Shown here one piece after another: positions 43,557 to 52,353 of a stretch of 64,000 nucleotides of DNA; within the stretch, counting starts at the first letter, position 1; every line of letters starts with the position of its first letter. The stretch is from Mycobacteroides abscessus ATCC 19977. GTDB lineage: Bacteria; Actinomycetota; Actinomycetes; Mycobacteriales; Mycobacteriaceae. The DNA is taken from positions 4,960,001 through 5,024,000 of the forward strand of contig NC_010397.1 in assembly GCF_000069185.1 (NCBI RefSeq). Reading direction: 5' to 3'. A model generated the notes under the pieces. That model was not told the origin of the DNA. It saw only the letters and a program-made list of their open reading frames with translations, and did no database searches. The translations under genes and the position numbers were made by a program.

Positions 43557-43623
43557 CATGTCAAAAACGACAAGAAACGACAGCGGAAAACGGAAAATGA
43601 CACGGAAACGCGGAACCGACACA
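43557..43623 (-). repeat. Right end of the Tn7-like element with TnsB-type boxes
   Basis: Reading in from the dnaB side (minus strand), TGTC boxes begin at 43621 (TGTCGGTTCCG), 43602 (TGTCATTTTCCG), 43582 (TGTCGTTTCT) and 43572 (TGTCGTTTTTGACA), spaced 19, 20 and 10 bp. Tn7-family ends start 5'-TGT and carry abutting TnsB sites of about 20 bp, as here. The outermost base is 43621 or 43623, 10-12 bp from the dnaB stop codon at 43633. Confidence 0.75.
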
Positions 43624-43632
43624 ACAGCTCTA

Positions 43633-45009
43633 CTACCGCGCCATATTCGTAAACCGCGACAGGTGCAGCTGGTGCGCCACGGTGATCGTCGCCGTCGGGC
43701 CGTTACGGTGCTTGCCCAGAATCAGGTCGGCCTCACCGCCACGCGGGTCATCACGCTCGAAAGCGTCCGGGCGATGCAACAGGATGACCATATCGGCGTC
43801 CTGTTCCAGTGAGCCCGATTCACGAAGGTCCGAGACCTGGGGACGCTTGTCGGTGCGCTGCTCGGGACCACGGTTCAGCTGGCTGATCGCGATCACCGGC
43901 ACCTCGAGCTCCTTGGCCAGCAGCTTCAGGTTTCGGGAGAACTCCGAGACTTCCTGCTGACGCGATTCGTGCTTCTTACCGGAGGTCATCAGCTGCAGGT
44001 AGTCGACCACCACCAGCTTGAGTCCGGCCTTCTGGTTGAGCCGGCGCGCTTTGGCCCGGATCTCCATCATGGTCAGGTTCGGGGAGTCGTCGATGTAGAG
44101 CGGCGCCTCGCTGATCTCGCTCATTCGCCGCGCCAGGCGCGTCCAGTCGTCATCACTCATCCGGCCCGAACGCATATCGCCCAGTTTGATTTTCGCTTCG
44201 GCCGAGAGCAGTCGCATGACGATCTCGGTCTTGCTCATTTCCAGCGAGAAGATGACGCTGGGCAGCTGGTGCTTGATCGAGCACGAGCGCATGAAGTCAA
44301 GGCCGAGAGTCGATTTGCCCACACCAGGCCGCGCCGCCACGATGATCATCTGCCCGGGGTGCAGCCCATTGGTGATCTCGTCCAGATCGGTGAATCCCGT
44401 CGGCACACCCTTGGAGATGCCGCCGGCCGACGCGATCGCATCGATCTCGTCCATCGTGGGCTGCAGCAGCTCTTCCAGCGGCACGTAGTCTTCCGACATC
44501 CGGCGGTCGGTGACGTCGTAGACCTCGGCCTGCGCCCGGTCTACCACCTCGGCCACATCGGCGCCCTCGGCCCCCGCATAGCCGTACTGCACCACGCGAG
44601 TTCCCGCCTCTACCAGCCGGCGCAGCAGCGCCTTCTCCGCCACGATCCCGGCGTAGTACCCCGCGTTGGCGGCGGTCGGCACGGTGGAAATCAGGGTGTG
44701 CAGATACGGCGCACCGCCCACCCGGCGCAACTGCCCGCGCCGGTCCAACTCGGCAGCCACCGTCACCGCATCGGCGGGCTCACCCCTGCCATAGAGGTCG
44801 AGGATGGCCTCGTACACGCTCTGGTGATTAGGGCGATAGAAGTCATGCGGCCGTAGCTTCTCCAACACGTCGGCGATGGCGTCCTTGGACAGCATCATCC
44901 CGCCCAGCACGGACTGCTCGGCAGCCACATCCTGGGGTGGTTGACGGCCGAAATCCTCCTCGGGAGGGGCAGCTGGGCCGGACTGACCCAGATCGTCGAC
45001 TATCGCCAC
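43633..45009 (-). CDS. dnaB: Replicative DNA helicase DnaB
   Basis: Hexameric helicase that unwinds DNA at the replication fork, 458 aa. N-terminal domain QDVAAEQSVLGGMML, linker, and RecA-like domain with Walker A ARPGVGKST and the family motif FSLEMSKTEIV. There is no intein, unlike dnaB of M. tuberculosis, which carries one in the RecA domain. The C-terminal end (RFTNMAR) is intact, although the Tn7-like end begins about 10 bp beyond the stop. Upstream lie rplI, rpsR, ssb and rpsF, the usual actinobacterial neighbours. Confidence 0.97.
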   Translation of the reverse strand: MAIVDDLGQSGPAAPPEEDFGRQPPQDVAAEQSVLGGMMLSKDAIADVLEKLRPHDFYRPNHQSVYEAILDLYGRGEPADAVTVAAELDRRGQLRRVGGAPYLHTLISTVPTAANAGYYAGIVAEKALLRRLVEAGTRVVQYGYAGAEGADVAEVVDRAQAEVYDVTDRRMSEDYVPLEELLQPTMDEIDAIASAGGISKGVPTGFTDLDEITNGLHPGQMIIVAARPGVGKSTLGLDFMRSCSIKHQLPSVIFSLEMSKTEIVMRLLSAEAKIKLGDMRSGRMSDDDWTRLARRMSEISEAPLYIDDSPNLTMMEIRAKARRLNQKAGLKLVVVDYLQLMTSGKKHESRQQEVSEFSRNLKLLAKELEVPVIAISQLNRGPEQRTDKRPQVSDLRESGSLEQDADMVILLHRPDAFERDDPRGGEADLILGKHRNGPTATITVAHQLHLSRFTNMAR

Positions 45010-45472
45010 GGCGCGCGGGTCCTCCTACTCAGATCAAGTCGAACACGTGTTCGTCGGCATGCTAACGGCGGAGACCGACAATCCTTACAGTCCCGGCGCG
45101 CCGCGGTAGACGTTAGATGTTGCTAGCGGCCCTGCCAAGGGGCCCTGTGGATGAGCCTGGGCATGGGGTGTGGACTACTGTCCAACACGGTGTTAGGGGG
45201 CTGGGGAAAACTTGGGGATAGCTACCTTCATTCCTGCACTTTTCCCAGCTGAAGGCCGGTGAATCGATTGACAGGACTGTGGATGGGAATCGTTCCGGCG
45301 TGTCGCTGCAGGTTGCGTCTTCGGGCGTGTTCTGTTACCCCGACCAACCCTCTAGGTTAACTAGAGGTGGCTTCGCTGGACTGGCACACGCGTACAATAC
45401 GTTCGCCAGTAGATACGGCAACGGCGCCGCGGAAATCCGCGACGCCGTTGACCCGGCACTATTTAGGATCGA
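45010..45472. other. Intergenic region between rplI and dnaB
   Basis: 463 bp without a convincing gene; the plus-strand frame at 45279-45566 overlaps rplI and has no features. It holds the dnaB promoter region, a CTCTAG/CTAGAG hairpin with loop GTTAA at 45350-45366, and the hairpin after rplI at 45419-45450. Confidence 0.6.
45419..45450 (-). terminator. Hairpin after rplI
   Basis: CAACGGCG...CGCCGTTG with an inner CCGCGG/CCGCG pairing around AAAT forms a long GC-rich stem 23 nt past the rplI stop. No U-tract. Likely terminator or attenuator of the rpsF-rplI operon before dnaB. Confidence 0.6.
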
Positions 45473-45928
45473 TCAGCCTTCGGCGACTACATCCACAGTG
45501 ACCTTGGTTGCCACACCGGCGTGCAGGTGCACGTCCAGCACGTACGAACCGATCTGCTTGATGTGAGCCTTGGGCAGGGTCACGGTCCGCTTGTCCAGGT
45601 TCGGGCCACCGGCCGCCTTGATGGCGCCCACCACGTCGGCGGCAGTCACCGAACCGAACAGCTTGCCCTCGCCGGCGGTCTTCACCGTCAGCTTGACGGC
45701 GCCCAGCCCCTCGATCGCCTGCTTGATCTCGTTGGCGTGCTCGACACCACGGATCTCCTTGGCCTCGCGGGCACGACGGATGTCGTTGGCCTGGCGCTCG
45801 GCACCACGGGTGGCGACAATCGCCAACCCGCGCGGCAGCAGGTAGTTACGCCCGTAACCGTCCTTGACCTCAACGGCGTCACCGGCAGTGCCGAGGTGCT
45901 CGACCTCGGTCGTCAGAATCAGCTTCAT
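45473..45928 (-). CDS. rplI: 50S ribosomal protein L9
   Basis: 151 aa, normal length. N-terminal rRNA-binding domain [20 protein letters not shown] and [17 protein letters not shown] are diagnostic, followed by the long connecting helix and C-terminal domain ([11 protein letters not shown]). It lies 17 nt downstream of rpsR in the rpsF-ssb-rpsR-rplI operon. Confidence 0.98.
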   Translation of the reverse strand: MKLILTTEVEHLGTAGDAVEVKDGYGRNYLLPRGLAIVATRGAERQANDIRRAREAKEIRGVEHANEIKQAIEGLGAVKLTVKTAGEGKLFGSVTAADVVGAIKAAGGPNLDKRTVTLPKAHIKQIGSYVLDVHLHAGVATKVTVDVVAEG

Positions 45929-45945
45929 TAGATGTCCCTCCGGTC

Positions 45946-46200
45946 CTACCGCGTCGCCGAGCTGAACGGCAGCAGGGCCACCTCGCGGGCGTTCTTCACC
46001 GCGATCGCGATGTCGCGCTGGTGCTGAACGCAGTTTCCGGTGACCCGGCGGGCACGAATCTTGCCGCGCTCACTGATGTACGTGCGCAGCAGGTTGGTGT
46101 CCTTGTAGTCGATGTTCAGCGCCTTCTTGGTGCAGAACGCGCACTTACGTGTCTTGACCGGTTTTTCCGGGGCAGGACGGCGCTTAGTCGTCTTGGCCAT
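45946..46200 (-). CDS. rpsR: 30S ribosomal protein S18, zinc-binding (C+) form
   Basis: 84 aa. It has the CxxC pair (KCAFC) and a later Cys (GNCVQHQRD), the zinc-ribbon C+ form, so this is the zinc-replete paralogue (rpsR1 type) rather than the zinc-starvation copy. Core motif [17 protein letters not shown] is intact. Third gene of the rpsF operon. Confidence 0.97.
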   Translation of the reverse strand: MAKTTKRRPAPEKPVKTRKCAFCTKKALNIDYKDTNLLRTYISERGKIRARRVTGNCVQHQRDIAIAVKNAREVALLPFSSATR

Positions 46201-46244
46201 GGTGAATCTCTTTCTTTCTAGCTAGATAAGTTGTATCGCCCAGA

Positions 46245-46742
46245 TCAGAAGGGCGGTTCGTCGTCGGCCGCGGTAGAGCCGGAGGCCGGGGCACTGCCCC
46301 ACGGATCGTCGGCGGGCTCGCTGGAGCGGGAACCCCCGCCGCCACCACCGCCGAAACCTCCGCCGCCACCGCCACCACGCGAGGCCTTGTTGACCTTGGC
46401 GGTCGCGTACCGCAGCGACGGGCCGATTTCGTCGACCTCGACCTCGACCACGGTGCGCTTCTCGCCCTCGCGGGTCTCGAAGGAGCGCTGCTTGAGTCGG
46501 CCGGTCACGATGACACGGGAACCACGAGTAAGGCTTTCGGCCACGTTCTCCGCGGCTTCGCGCCAGATATTGCACCGCAGGAACAGCGCCTCGCCGTCTT
46601 TCCACTCCGAGCTCTGTCGGTCGAAGATGCGGGGGGTCGACGCCACGGTGAAGTTGGCGACGGCTGCCCCGGACGGTGTGAATCGCAGTTCCGGATCGGC
46701 GGTCAAGTTTCCGACGACCGTGATGGTGGTGTCACCTGCCAC
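46245..46742 (-). CDS. ssb: Single-stranded DNA-binding protein
   Basis: 165 aa. OB-fold from residue 1 to about 110 ([38 protein letters not shown]), then a Gly-rich disordered linker with Gly runs, and the acidic protein-interaction tip DDEPPF at the C-terminus. It coats single-stranded DNA during replication and repair. It lies between rpsF and rpsR as in all mycobacteria. Confidence 0.97.
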   Translation of the reverse strand: MAGDTTITVVGNLTADPELRFTPSGAAVANFTVASTPRIFDRQSSEWKDGEALFLRCNIWREAAENVAESLTRGSRVIVTGRLKQRSFETREGEKRTVVEVEVDEIGPSLRYATAKVNKASRGGGGGGGFGGGGGGGSRSSEPADDPWGSAPASGSTAADDEPPF

Positions 46743-46826
46743 GGTTCCTCCTCGTAGATGTCAGCGGCTTAGTTAACCGGCAGCCTACGGAAGACCAGTG
46801 ACTCCCGTAGGACCTCCCAGAGATCG

Positions 46827-47117
46827 TCAGCGGGCTCCGGTGCGCAGGACCTTGGTCCGCAACACGGACTCGTTCAGGCCAAGCTGGCGATCCAGCTCGG
46901 ACACGGTGGCCGGAGCAGCGACCACGTCGATCACCGCGTAGATGCCCTCGGTGTGCTTGGCGATCTCGTAAGCAAGACGACGCTTGCCCCAGACTTCCAC
47001 CTTCGAGACGGTTCCACCGTCACCACGGACAACGTTCAGGAACGTATCCAGGGACGGAGCTACGGTGCGCTCATCAAGGGTGGGGTCCAGAATGACCATG
47101 ATTTCGTACTGACGCAT
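46827..47117 (-). CDS. rpsF: 30S ribosomal protein S6
   Basis: 96 aa. The family start [19 protein letters not shown] and the segment [20 protein letters not shown] are intact. It begins the rpsF-ssb-rpsR-rplI operon; an AGGAGGTGA-type Shine-Dalgarno lies upstream of the ATG at 47117. The 169 bp before it contain the operon promoter. Confidence 0.97.
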   Translation of the reverse strand: MRQYEIMVILDPTLDERTVAPSLDTFLNVVRGDGGTVSKVEVWGKRRLAYEIAKHTEGIYAVIDVVAAPATVSELDRQLGLNESVLRTKVLRTGAR

Positions 47118-47286
47118 GAGAAACTCATCACCTCCTATGGTCTTGTGCGGCCACGGTGCATCCGTGGCAGGAGAGTCGCCTGCGTCGGCAACCGGCCCAG
47201 GCTACCGCAATACCCGCTGACCGGCGAAATCGTCGCCGGACGGCCGGGGCCCGCATCGAGCGCGAGACTGGCGCGGTTTACGGCCC

Positions 47287-48918
47287 CTATTTCCGCGTGA
47301 GGCTCGCACTCGATCCCACGGAATGCGCCCGGGCGATGTGTGGCGCCGGTTTACGCGGACGCAGCCAAGCGGGCAGCCATCCGGGCGGGGCGTCGGCGAC
47401 CCCGTCACACGGCCCACCCGCGGGATCGTCATCACCGGCGCGCACCAAGTCCTCGCCGGGGTGATAGATCTGGCGCAACACCAGCGCACACAGTCCGATC
47501 ACCGCGAGATCGCGTACCAGCACCGTCCCGGTGAACCACTGCTCCGGCAGGCCCTTGTTCTCGATGCCCAGCAAGTAATACATCCGCGGCACCCACACCA
47601 GCGCATCGACCGTCATCCACGCCAGCAGGATTCGGCGATGCGGCAGGGCGACTACCGCCAACGGCACCAGCCACAGGGAGAACTGTGGGCTCCAGACCTT
47701 GTTGGTGAGCAAGAAGACAGCGACCACCAGGAAGGCCAGCTGCGCCACCCGCGGGCGCCGGGGCGCCGTCAGCGCCACGTATCCGATGCCCAGGCAACAC
47801 AACCCGAACAGCACCGCCGACACCGCATTGAGAATGACCGGCGGCTCCCAGAAGCCCAACGGGCCGTCAAAGCCCTGCCAGCCCGTGAACGACTTGAAGA
47901 CGTTGTACAGCGAGTCCATATCGTCGCCGCGACGGGTGTTGAGCCGGAAGAACTCTCCCCAACCACGCGGGAACAGCGTCGCCACCGGCATGTTCACCAG
48001 CACCCAGCTCGCGGCCGCGCCCGCGGCGGTCTTGGAGAACTCGTGCACCTTGCCGCTACGCAGGCTGACCAATAGCAGCGGCAGCAACAGCAGCACCGGA
48101 TAGAGCTTGGCGGCCACGCCCAGCCCGATCAGTACGCCCGCAAGCCACGGCTTCTTGCGCGCCCACGCCCACAGCGCGGTCATACTGAAAGCCGTTGCGA
48201 GAGCGTCGAAATTGGTGAAAATCTGAAAAATCACTATGGGTGACGCGGCGATCATCACCACGTCCCACGGACGGGTGTGCGGGCTCAATCCCGCACTGGC
48301 CCAAATGGTTACCAACCAGGCCAATGCCAAACCGAAGGCCACGATGTTGAAGAACATCACCACTTCGGCCACGATCGGCAGCCCGAGCACGTCGCTGGCC
48401 TGTGTGTAGGTCTTGGCCAGCGCCATCGCCGTGTACTGATACACCCCGGTCACCACCGGGTACTCCATGTACCGGACCGCCGGTGTGCCGTCGTACTGGA
48501 TCTTCTGGTGCCCACCCGAATCGGTTTCCAGCCAGCTCGACTTGTACGGGAAACGCCCCTGATTCAGCAGCTCCGCGCCGTACAGCGGCACGGTGTCGGA
48601 GTAACACAGTTGGTAATAGGCCCGGTTGTTGTCCCAGTTGGCCACGCGTTGAGCACCGTTGCCGGTGCCGCTCTGCTGCAAGCAGGGCGCCTTGCTGGTC
48701 CACCCCAGAATGAGGAACCCCAGCGCAATGACGAACACCACCCGCAGCGGAGTCCAGAACGGCTGCCGGCCCACCAGTGCATGCCTGCCCAGTGGCCCAC
48801 CAACCACCTCCGACAGCTCCGCACCCAACGCGTCAGTGCGACTTGGGAAATCGCGGTCATCGGCACTACGCAGATCGTCCGCGAGCGGCTCGGGTGACAC
48901 TGTGGATTCGGTCGGCAC
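47287..48918 (-). CDS. GT87/DUF2029-family membrane glycosyltransferase (polyprenyl-phosphate mannose type)
   Basis: 543 aa, GTG start at 48918, 4 bp beyond the ponA stop. About ten membrane helices follow an N-terminal cytoplasmic stretch of 60 residues. Conserved points include ALATAFSMTALWAWARKKPW and GVAAKLYPVLLLLPLL, as in mycobacterial alpha-mannosyltransferases of this family; it matches M. tuberculosis Rv0051 in context and general features. It probably uses polyprenyl-phosphate mannose for cell-envelope glycan (lipoglycan) synthesis; the exact acceptor is not known. Confidence 0.85.
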   Translation of the reverse strand: MPTESTVSPEPLADDLRSADDRDFPSRTDALGAELSEVVGGPLGRHALVGRQPFWTPLRVVFVIALGFLILGWTSKAPCLQQSGTGNGAQRVANWDNNRAYYQLCYSDTVPLYGAELLNQGRFPYKSSWLETDSGGHQKIQYDGTPAVRYMEYPVVTGVYQYTAMALAKTYTQASDVLGLPIVAEVVMFFNIVAFGLALAWLVTIWASAGLSPHTRPWDVVMIAASPIVIFQIFTNFDALATAFSMTALWAWARKKPWLAGVLIGLGVAAKLYPVLLLLPLLLVSLRSGKVHEFSKTAAGAAASWVLVNMPVATLFPRGWGEFFRLNTRRGDDMDSLYNVFKSFTGWQGFDGPLGFWEPPVILNAVSAVLFGLCCLGIGYVALTAPRRPRVAQLAFLVVAVFLLTNKVWSPQFSLWLVPLAVVALPHRRILLAWMTVDALVWVPRMYYLLGIENKGLPEQWFTGTVLVRDLAVIGLCALVLRQIYHPGEDLVRAGDDDPAGGPCDGVADAPPGWLPAWLRPRKPAPHIARAHSVGSSASLTRK

Positions 48919-48922
48919 CTGC

Positions 48923-51304
48923 CTACGGCCCCGGCGGTGGTACGTCGCCCGCCGGGGGCGCCGCCGGACCGACCGGAACCGTCGTCGGCGGCCCCACCGG
49001 AATGGTGATACCGGGCGCGATCTCGATGGTGGGCTGGATGACCGTCACTTCTCCGCCACCCGTCGGCGCGGGCGCCGGCGGACCGTTCGGAACCGGCGGC
49101 GGCGGCACGTACGTGGGCACACCGGCGTAACCGCCGATCGGGCCGGGCTTCGGGAAGGTCTCCTTGGCGGTGCCGTCGAGAGCGCCGTCCATGGTCTTCT
49201 TCCAGATGTCCGACGGCAGACCCGATCCGTATATCGGCCCGCCCCAACTGGTCTTGATGGGCTTGCCGTCGTCGGTGCCCACCCACACCGCCGTGGAGAG
49301 CGACGGGGTGAAACCGACCATCCAGGCGTCCTTGTTGTCCTTGGTGTCGCCCAGCTGTGCCGTACCGGTCTTGGATGCCGATTCCCGACCGCCGGCCAGC
49401 GCGTGTCCACGTGAGTAAGCCGCGATGGGCTTCATCGCCGAGATCGCGTTGTTGGCAACGTCATCGGAGATGCGCTTCTCACCGGTGTTATCGGAAGAGC
49501 CCGCGTCGAACAGCACCTGGCCGTCGGCGTTCACCACCTTCTGGATGAAATGCGGCTTGCGATAGGTACCGGAGGCCGCCAGCGTCGCGTACGCCGATGC
49601 CATGTCCAGCACCCGAGTCTGATACTGGCCCAGCACCACACCGTTGTTGGGCGGACCGCCCTGTCCGTCCTCGGACAGGGTGTGCGAGACACCGGGGAAG
49701 TTCTCGGCGATGCCGGCGTTGTGCGCGGCCGCGGCCACGTCTTCGGGCCCGTTCTTCAGCTTCAGCATGAGGCGGTAAAAGCTGGTGTTCAGCGAGCGCT
49801 TGAGCGCCTCAGCCACCGAGCACGTTCCGCACGAGGCGTCTTCACTGTTCTTGATGGTGATGCCCTGATAGGTCAACTCGGAGCTGTCCAGCTGATAGCC
49901 CAGGCCGATCCCCTGCTGCAGCGCCGCCACCAGAGCGAACACCTTGAAGGAGGAGCCCGTCTGCAGACCCTGCTGCGCATAGTCCAGACCCTGCGCGTTG
50001 GAGCCGCCGTAGTACGCCTTGACCGCGCCCGTGCGCGGGTCGATGGAAACCACCGCCGTCCGCAAATCCGGATTCTCGCTCTGCAAGGTGGTGTTGACCG
50101 CGTTCTCGGCAGCCTGTTGCGCCTTGGTGTCGATGGTCGTGGTGATCTGCAGGCCCTCGGTGTTCAAGGTCTGCTCGTCGATGTTGAACAGGTCGGTGAG
50201 CTCGGCCATCACCTGGCGCTTGATCAGACCGTTGGGACCGGTGGTCGCGTTCTGTGCCGCGGCCTGCTCAGGCGGCACCGTGGCCGGATACACCTGCCCG
50301 GCGCGATCCTGAGCGGACAGCGCACCGATGGTGACCATGCCGTCGAGCACCCAGTTCCAGCGATTCGTGGACTCGGGCAGGTCCACCGCGGGATCCAGAC
50401 GGGACGGCCGTTGGATCAACGCAGCCAGCAGCGCACCCTCGGACACCGTCAGCTGCTCGACCGGCTTGTCGAAGTAGGCCTTCGACGCCGCGGAGATGCC
50501 GTAGGCGCCGCGACCGAAGTAGATGATGTTGAGGTAGGCCTCCATCACCTGGTCCTTGGACCAAGACTGCGACATCTTGGTGGAGATCACGATCTCCTTG
50601 GCCTTACGGGTCAGGCCGCCCAGGCCGGCGCGCTGCGAACCGACCATCGCGTTCTTCACATACTGCTGGGTGATGGTCGACCCGCCCTGGGTATCGCCGC
50701 CGAACATGTTGTTCTTGACGGCGCGCAACAGACCCGAGAACGAGAAGCCCGGGTTGCCGTAGAAGTCGCGGTCCTCGGCGGCCATCACGGCCGCCCGCAC
50801 GTGCTGCGGCACCTGGTCGATCTTGATATCGACCCGGTTCCCTTCCGGTGGCACAACTTTCGCGAGTTCTGTGGTGCCGTCGCTGGCCAGGATGGTGGAC
50901 ACCTGGCTGGTACGGATGTCCCCGGGCTTGGGGATGTCCACCACCGAGTACGCCAGGGCGAATGTCGCCAACGGAATCACGATGGCCAGCAGCACCAGGG
51001 CGATCATCACATTGCGGAAGATTTTCCAGCCGTTGCTCTTTCGCTTACGGCGACGCTGCGGGGGCCGCGACGAACCGCCCGGCCTGCCGGGTGTGCCCGG
51101 AGGTGGTGGTGGCTCATGTCCCCTGCCACCGTCTTCGTCGCGTTCCAGCGCGGCACGCGCGGCGGCCACGGCGTCATCGTCGCGCCGGTACAGCGGCAAA
51201 TCCTCGATGGGGTCCAGGATCGATGTCGGACGATCGTCCGTGCTGGGGGTGCGCGGTGAATCCGGGCCGCTGTTGGGAGCTACCGAATTCTCCTCGCCAA
51301 CCAT
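48923..51304 (-). CDS. ponA1: Class A penicillin-binding protein PBP1 (PonA1 type)
   Basis: Bifunctional peptidoglycan synthase, 793 aa from the ATG at 51304 (GGTGAGGG upstream). After a disordered, Arg-rich cytoplasmic part comes one membrane helix. The transglycosylase domain has AAEDRDFYGNPGFS and GGSTITQQYVKN; the transpeptidase domain has the SxxK motif SSFKV, SLNTSF (SxN) and KTGTAQ. A Pro-rich C-terminal tail of about 80 residues follows. The order with the GT87-like and rpsF genes equals that of Rv0050-Rv0053. Confidence 0.96.
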   Translation of the reverse strand: MVGEENSVAPNSGPDSPRTPSTDDRPTSILDPIEDLPLYRRDDDAVAAARAALERDEDGGRGHEPPPPPGTPGRPGGSSRPPQRRRKRKSNGWKIFRNVMIALVLLAIVIPLATFALAYSVVDIPKPGDIRTSQVSTILASDGTTELAKVVPPEGNRVDIKIDQVPQHVRAAVMAAEDRDFYGNPGFSFSGLLRAVKNNMFGGDTQGGSTITQQYVKNAMVGSQRAGLGGLTRKAKEIVISTKMSQSWSKDQVMEAYLNIIYFGRGAYGISAASKAYFDKPVEQLTVSEGALLAALIQRPSRLDPAVDLPESTNRWNWVLDGMVTIGALSAQDRAGQVYPATVPPEQAAAQNATTGPNGLIKRQVMAELTDLFNIDEQTLNTEGLQITTTIDTKAQQAAENAVNTTLQSENPDLRTAVVSIDPRTGAVKAYYGGSNAQGLDYAQQGLQTGSSFKVFALVAALQQGIGLGYQLDSSELTYQGITIKNSEDASCGTCSVAEALKRSLNTSFYRLMLKLKNGPEDVAAAAHNAGIAENFPGVSHTLSEDGQGGPPNNGVVLGQYQTRVLDMASAYATLAASGTYRKPHFIQKVVNADGQVLFDAGSSDNTGEKRISDDVANNAISAMKPIAAYSRGHALAGGRESASKTGTAQLGDTKDNKDAWMVGFTPSLSTAVWVGTDDGKPIKTSWGGPIYGSGLPSDIWKKTMDGALDGTAKETFPKPGPIGGYAGVPTYVPPPPVPNGPPAPAPTGGGEVTVIQPTIEIAPGITIPVGPPTTVPVGPAAPPAGDVPPPGP

Positions 51305-51323
51305 GCCGCCCTCACCTGTCTGC

Positions 51324-51746
51324 CTATTCACTGGCCGTCCGGGCACGAGTTGTTCGCTGACGCGGGGTGGTCCCCTTCGGCGCCGGCAGGGCGCCCATGA
51401 CATACGACTTCACCAAATGATTCCAACTGCAGGTCCGGCATACCTCGACAACATGCACGGCGAACTCCGAATAGCGGGTGGCCAGCAGCACGAGTTCTTC
51501 GGCCGTCCGCGCCGATCCCGAGACTGCGCCCAGATGTTCGCCAAAAACCCACGACACCAGTGTCAGTTGCTCCTTGCGGCAGATCGGGCACACCACGGCG
51601 CTGGGCTTTCCATGAAATTTAGCCGCCCGGAGCAGGTAAGGGTTCGCGTCGCAGACTTCAGCCACACCGGTACGCCCGGAATAGACCTCTGCCAGCAGGG
51701 ATCGGCGCTTGAGCGCGTAATCCACTACCTGTCTCTGCAATCGCAC
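51324..51746 (-). CDS. DUF5318 zinc-ribbon protein
   Basis: 140 aa from the GTG at 51746; the longer frame upstream overlaps the divergent promoter and is not conserved-looking. Two Cys pairs, VCPICRKEQ and VCRTCSWNH, form a probable zinc ribbon, as in M. tuberculosis Rv0049. Its end is 19 bp from the ponA1 start, so the two may be co-transcribed. Function not known. Confidence 0.85.
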   Translation of the reverse strand: MRLQRQVVDYALKRRSLLAEVYSGRTGVAEVCDANPYLLRAAKFHGKPSAVVCPICRKEQLTLVSWVFGEHLGAVSGSARTAEELVLLATRYSEFAVHVVEVCRTCSWNHLVKSYVMGALPAPKGTTPRQRTTRARTASE

Positions 51747-51875
51747 GCTAACCAGAGTACGTCCATCGCGCGCTGGCAGAGCTTCGGCCGCACAGACAGG
51801 CTGTCCTTTGCGAACCTGAGCCCTATCCGCGCTCCGCTCGTTACGATCGAGCAACTGTCATTCCGAGGGGGCAAC

Positions 51876-52328
51876 ATGACATCTCGTCGTCTATCAACGG
51901 CTCTGGCCGGCTTTGCGATCATCACCGGCGCCGCGGCTGGGTGCGGTACCACCGCCGACACCCCGGCCATCGACTCGGCCACGTCGACGACCACATCAAC
52001 GACGCGATCCGGGCCGACCGATGGGCCCGCTATCACCGCCTCGGCGCCGGCCGGCGTGAGAGGCAAGGGCAAAGTCGTCGGCAGCGCGGTCCTGAAGGTG
52101 CTCGGCAGCGGCACGGCGACTGTCACCTGGAAGGCGAACGGTGGCCCCGCGCACGTGGAGCGGGATGTGCCGCTGCCCTGGGAGCACTCGATCGACGTCG
52201 TCGAAGAAGCCCCGTCAGAGGTTCGGGCCGACGGAGCCGCCAGCGGCTGCACGATCACGATGGGCGACATGTTGGTGTCCTTCAAGAACGAGCCGAACCC
52301 GGTCTGCGAGTTCGCGTACTGGGGCTGA
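51876..52328 (+). CDS. MmpS-like lipoprotein
   Basis: 150 aa from the ATG at 51876. The N-terminus is a lipoprotein signal ending in AAAGC, followed by a Thr/Ser-rich linker. The domain KVLGSGTATVTWKANGG, VPLPWEHSIDV, and GCTITMGD...CEFAYWG matches the periplasmic part of MmpS proteins, with a conserved Cys pair near the end. MmpS proteins assist MmpL lipid exporters, but no mmpL is adjacent. It stands alone, divergent from the DUF5318 gene. Confidence 0.8.
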   Translation: MTSRRLSTALAGFAIITGAAAGCGTTADTPAIDSATSTTTSTTRSGPTDGPAITASAPAGVRGKGKVVGSAVLKVLGSGTATVTWKANGGPAHVERDVPLPWEHSIDVVEEAPSEVRADGAASGCTITMGDMLVSFKNEPNPVCEFAYWG

Positions 52329-52340
52329 CGCCGGCGGCTC

Positions 52341-52353
52341 TACGATTCCTCGC
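52341..52353 (+). promoter_or_regulatory. Leaderless-type promoter before the first DUF1707 gene
   Basis: TACGAT, a -10-like hexamer, is followed by exactly 7 bases and then the ATG at 52354. Transcription would start at the A of the start codon. The same layout occurs at 53161-53173 before the paralogous gene. Confidence 0.5.

Larger units (their letters stand above)
36821..43623 (-). mobile_element. Tn7-like transposon core with right end beside dnaB
   Basis: Four consecutive genes, tnsA, tnsB, tnsC and tniQ, overlap by 4 nt each and are followed outward by a terminal sequence with repeated TGTC boxes. There is no tnsE and no CRISPR-Cas. As in Tn7, tnsA lies at the end that touches the attachment gene, here dnaB. 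The left end was not found, so only the core and one end are marked; cargo extends leftward. Confidence 0.85.

Noticed and set aside
43633..45009. Intein in dnaB
   Set aside because: The M. tuberculosis gene has one, but here the 458-aa frame is continuous and of normal length for a mature DnaB.
49550..51259. 569-aa open frame on the plus strand opposite ponA1
   Set aside because: It is the antisense shadow of a high-GC gene with clear PBP motifs on the other strand; no start site or domain.
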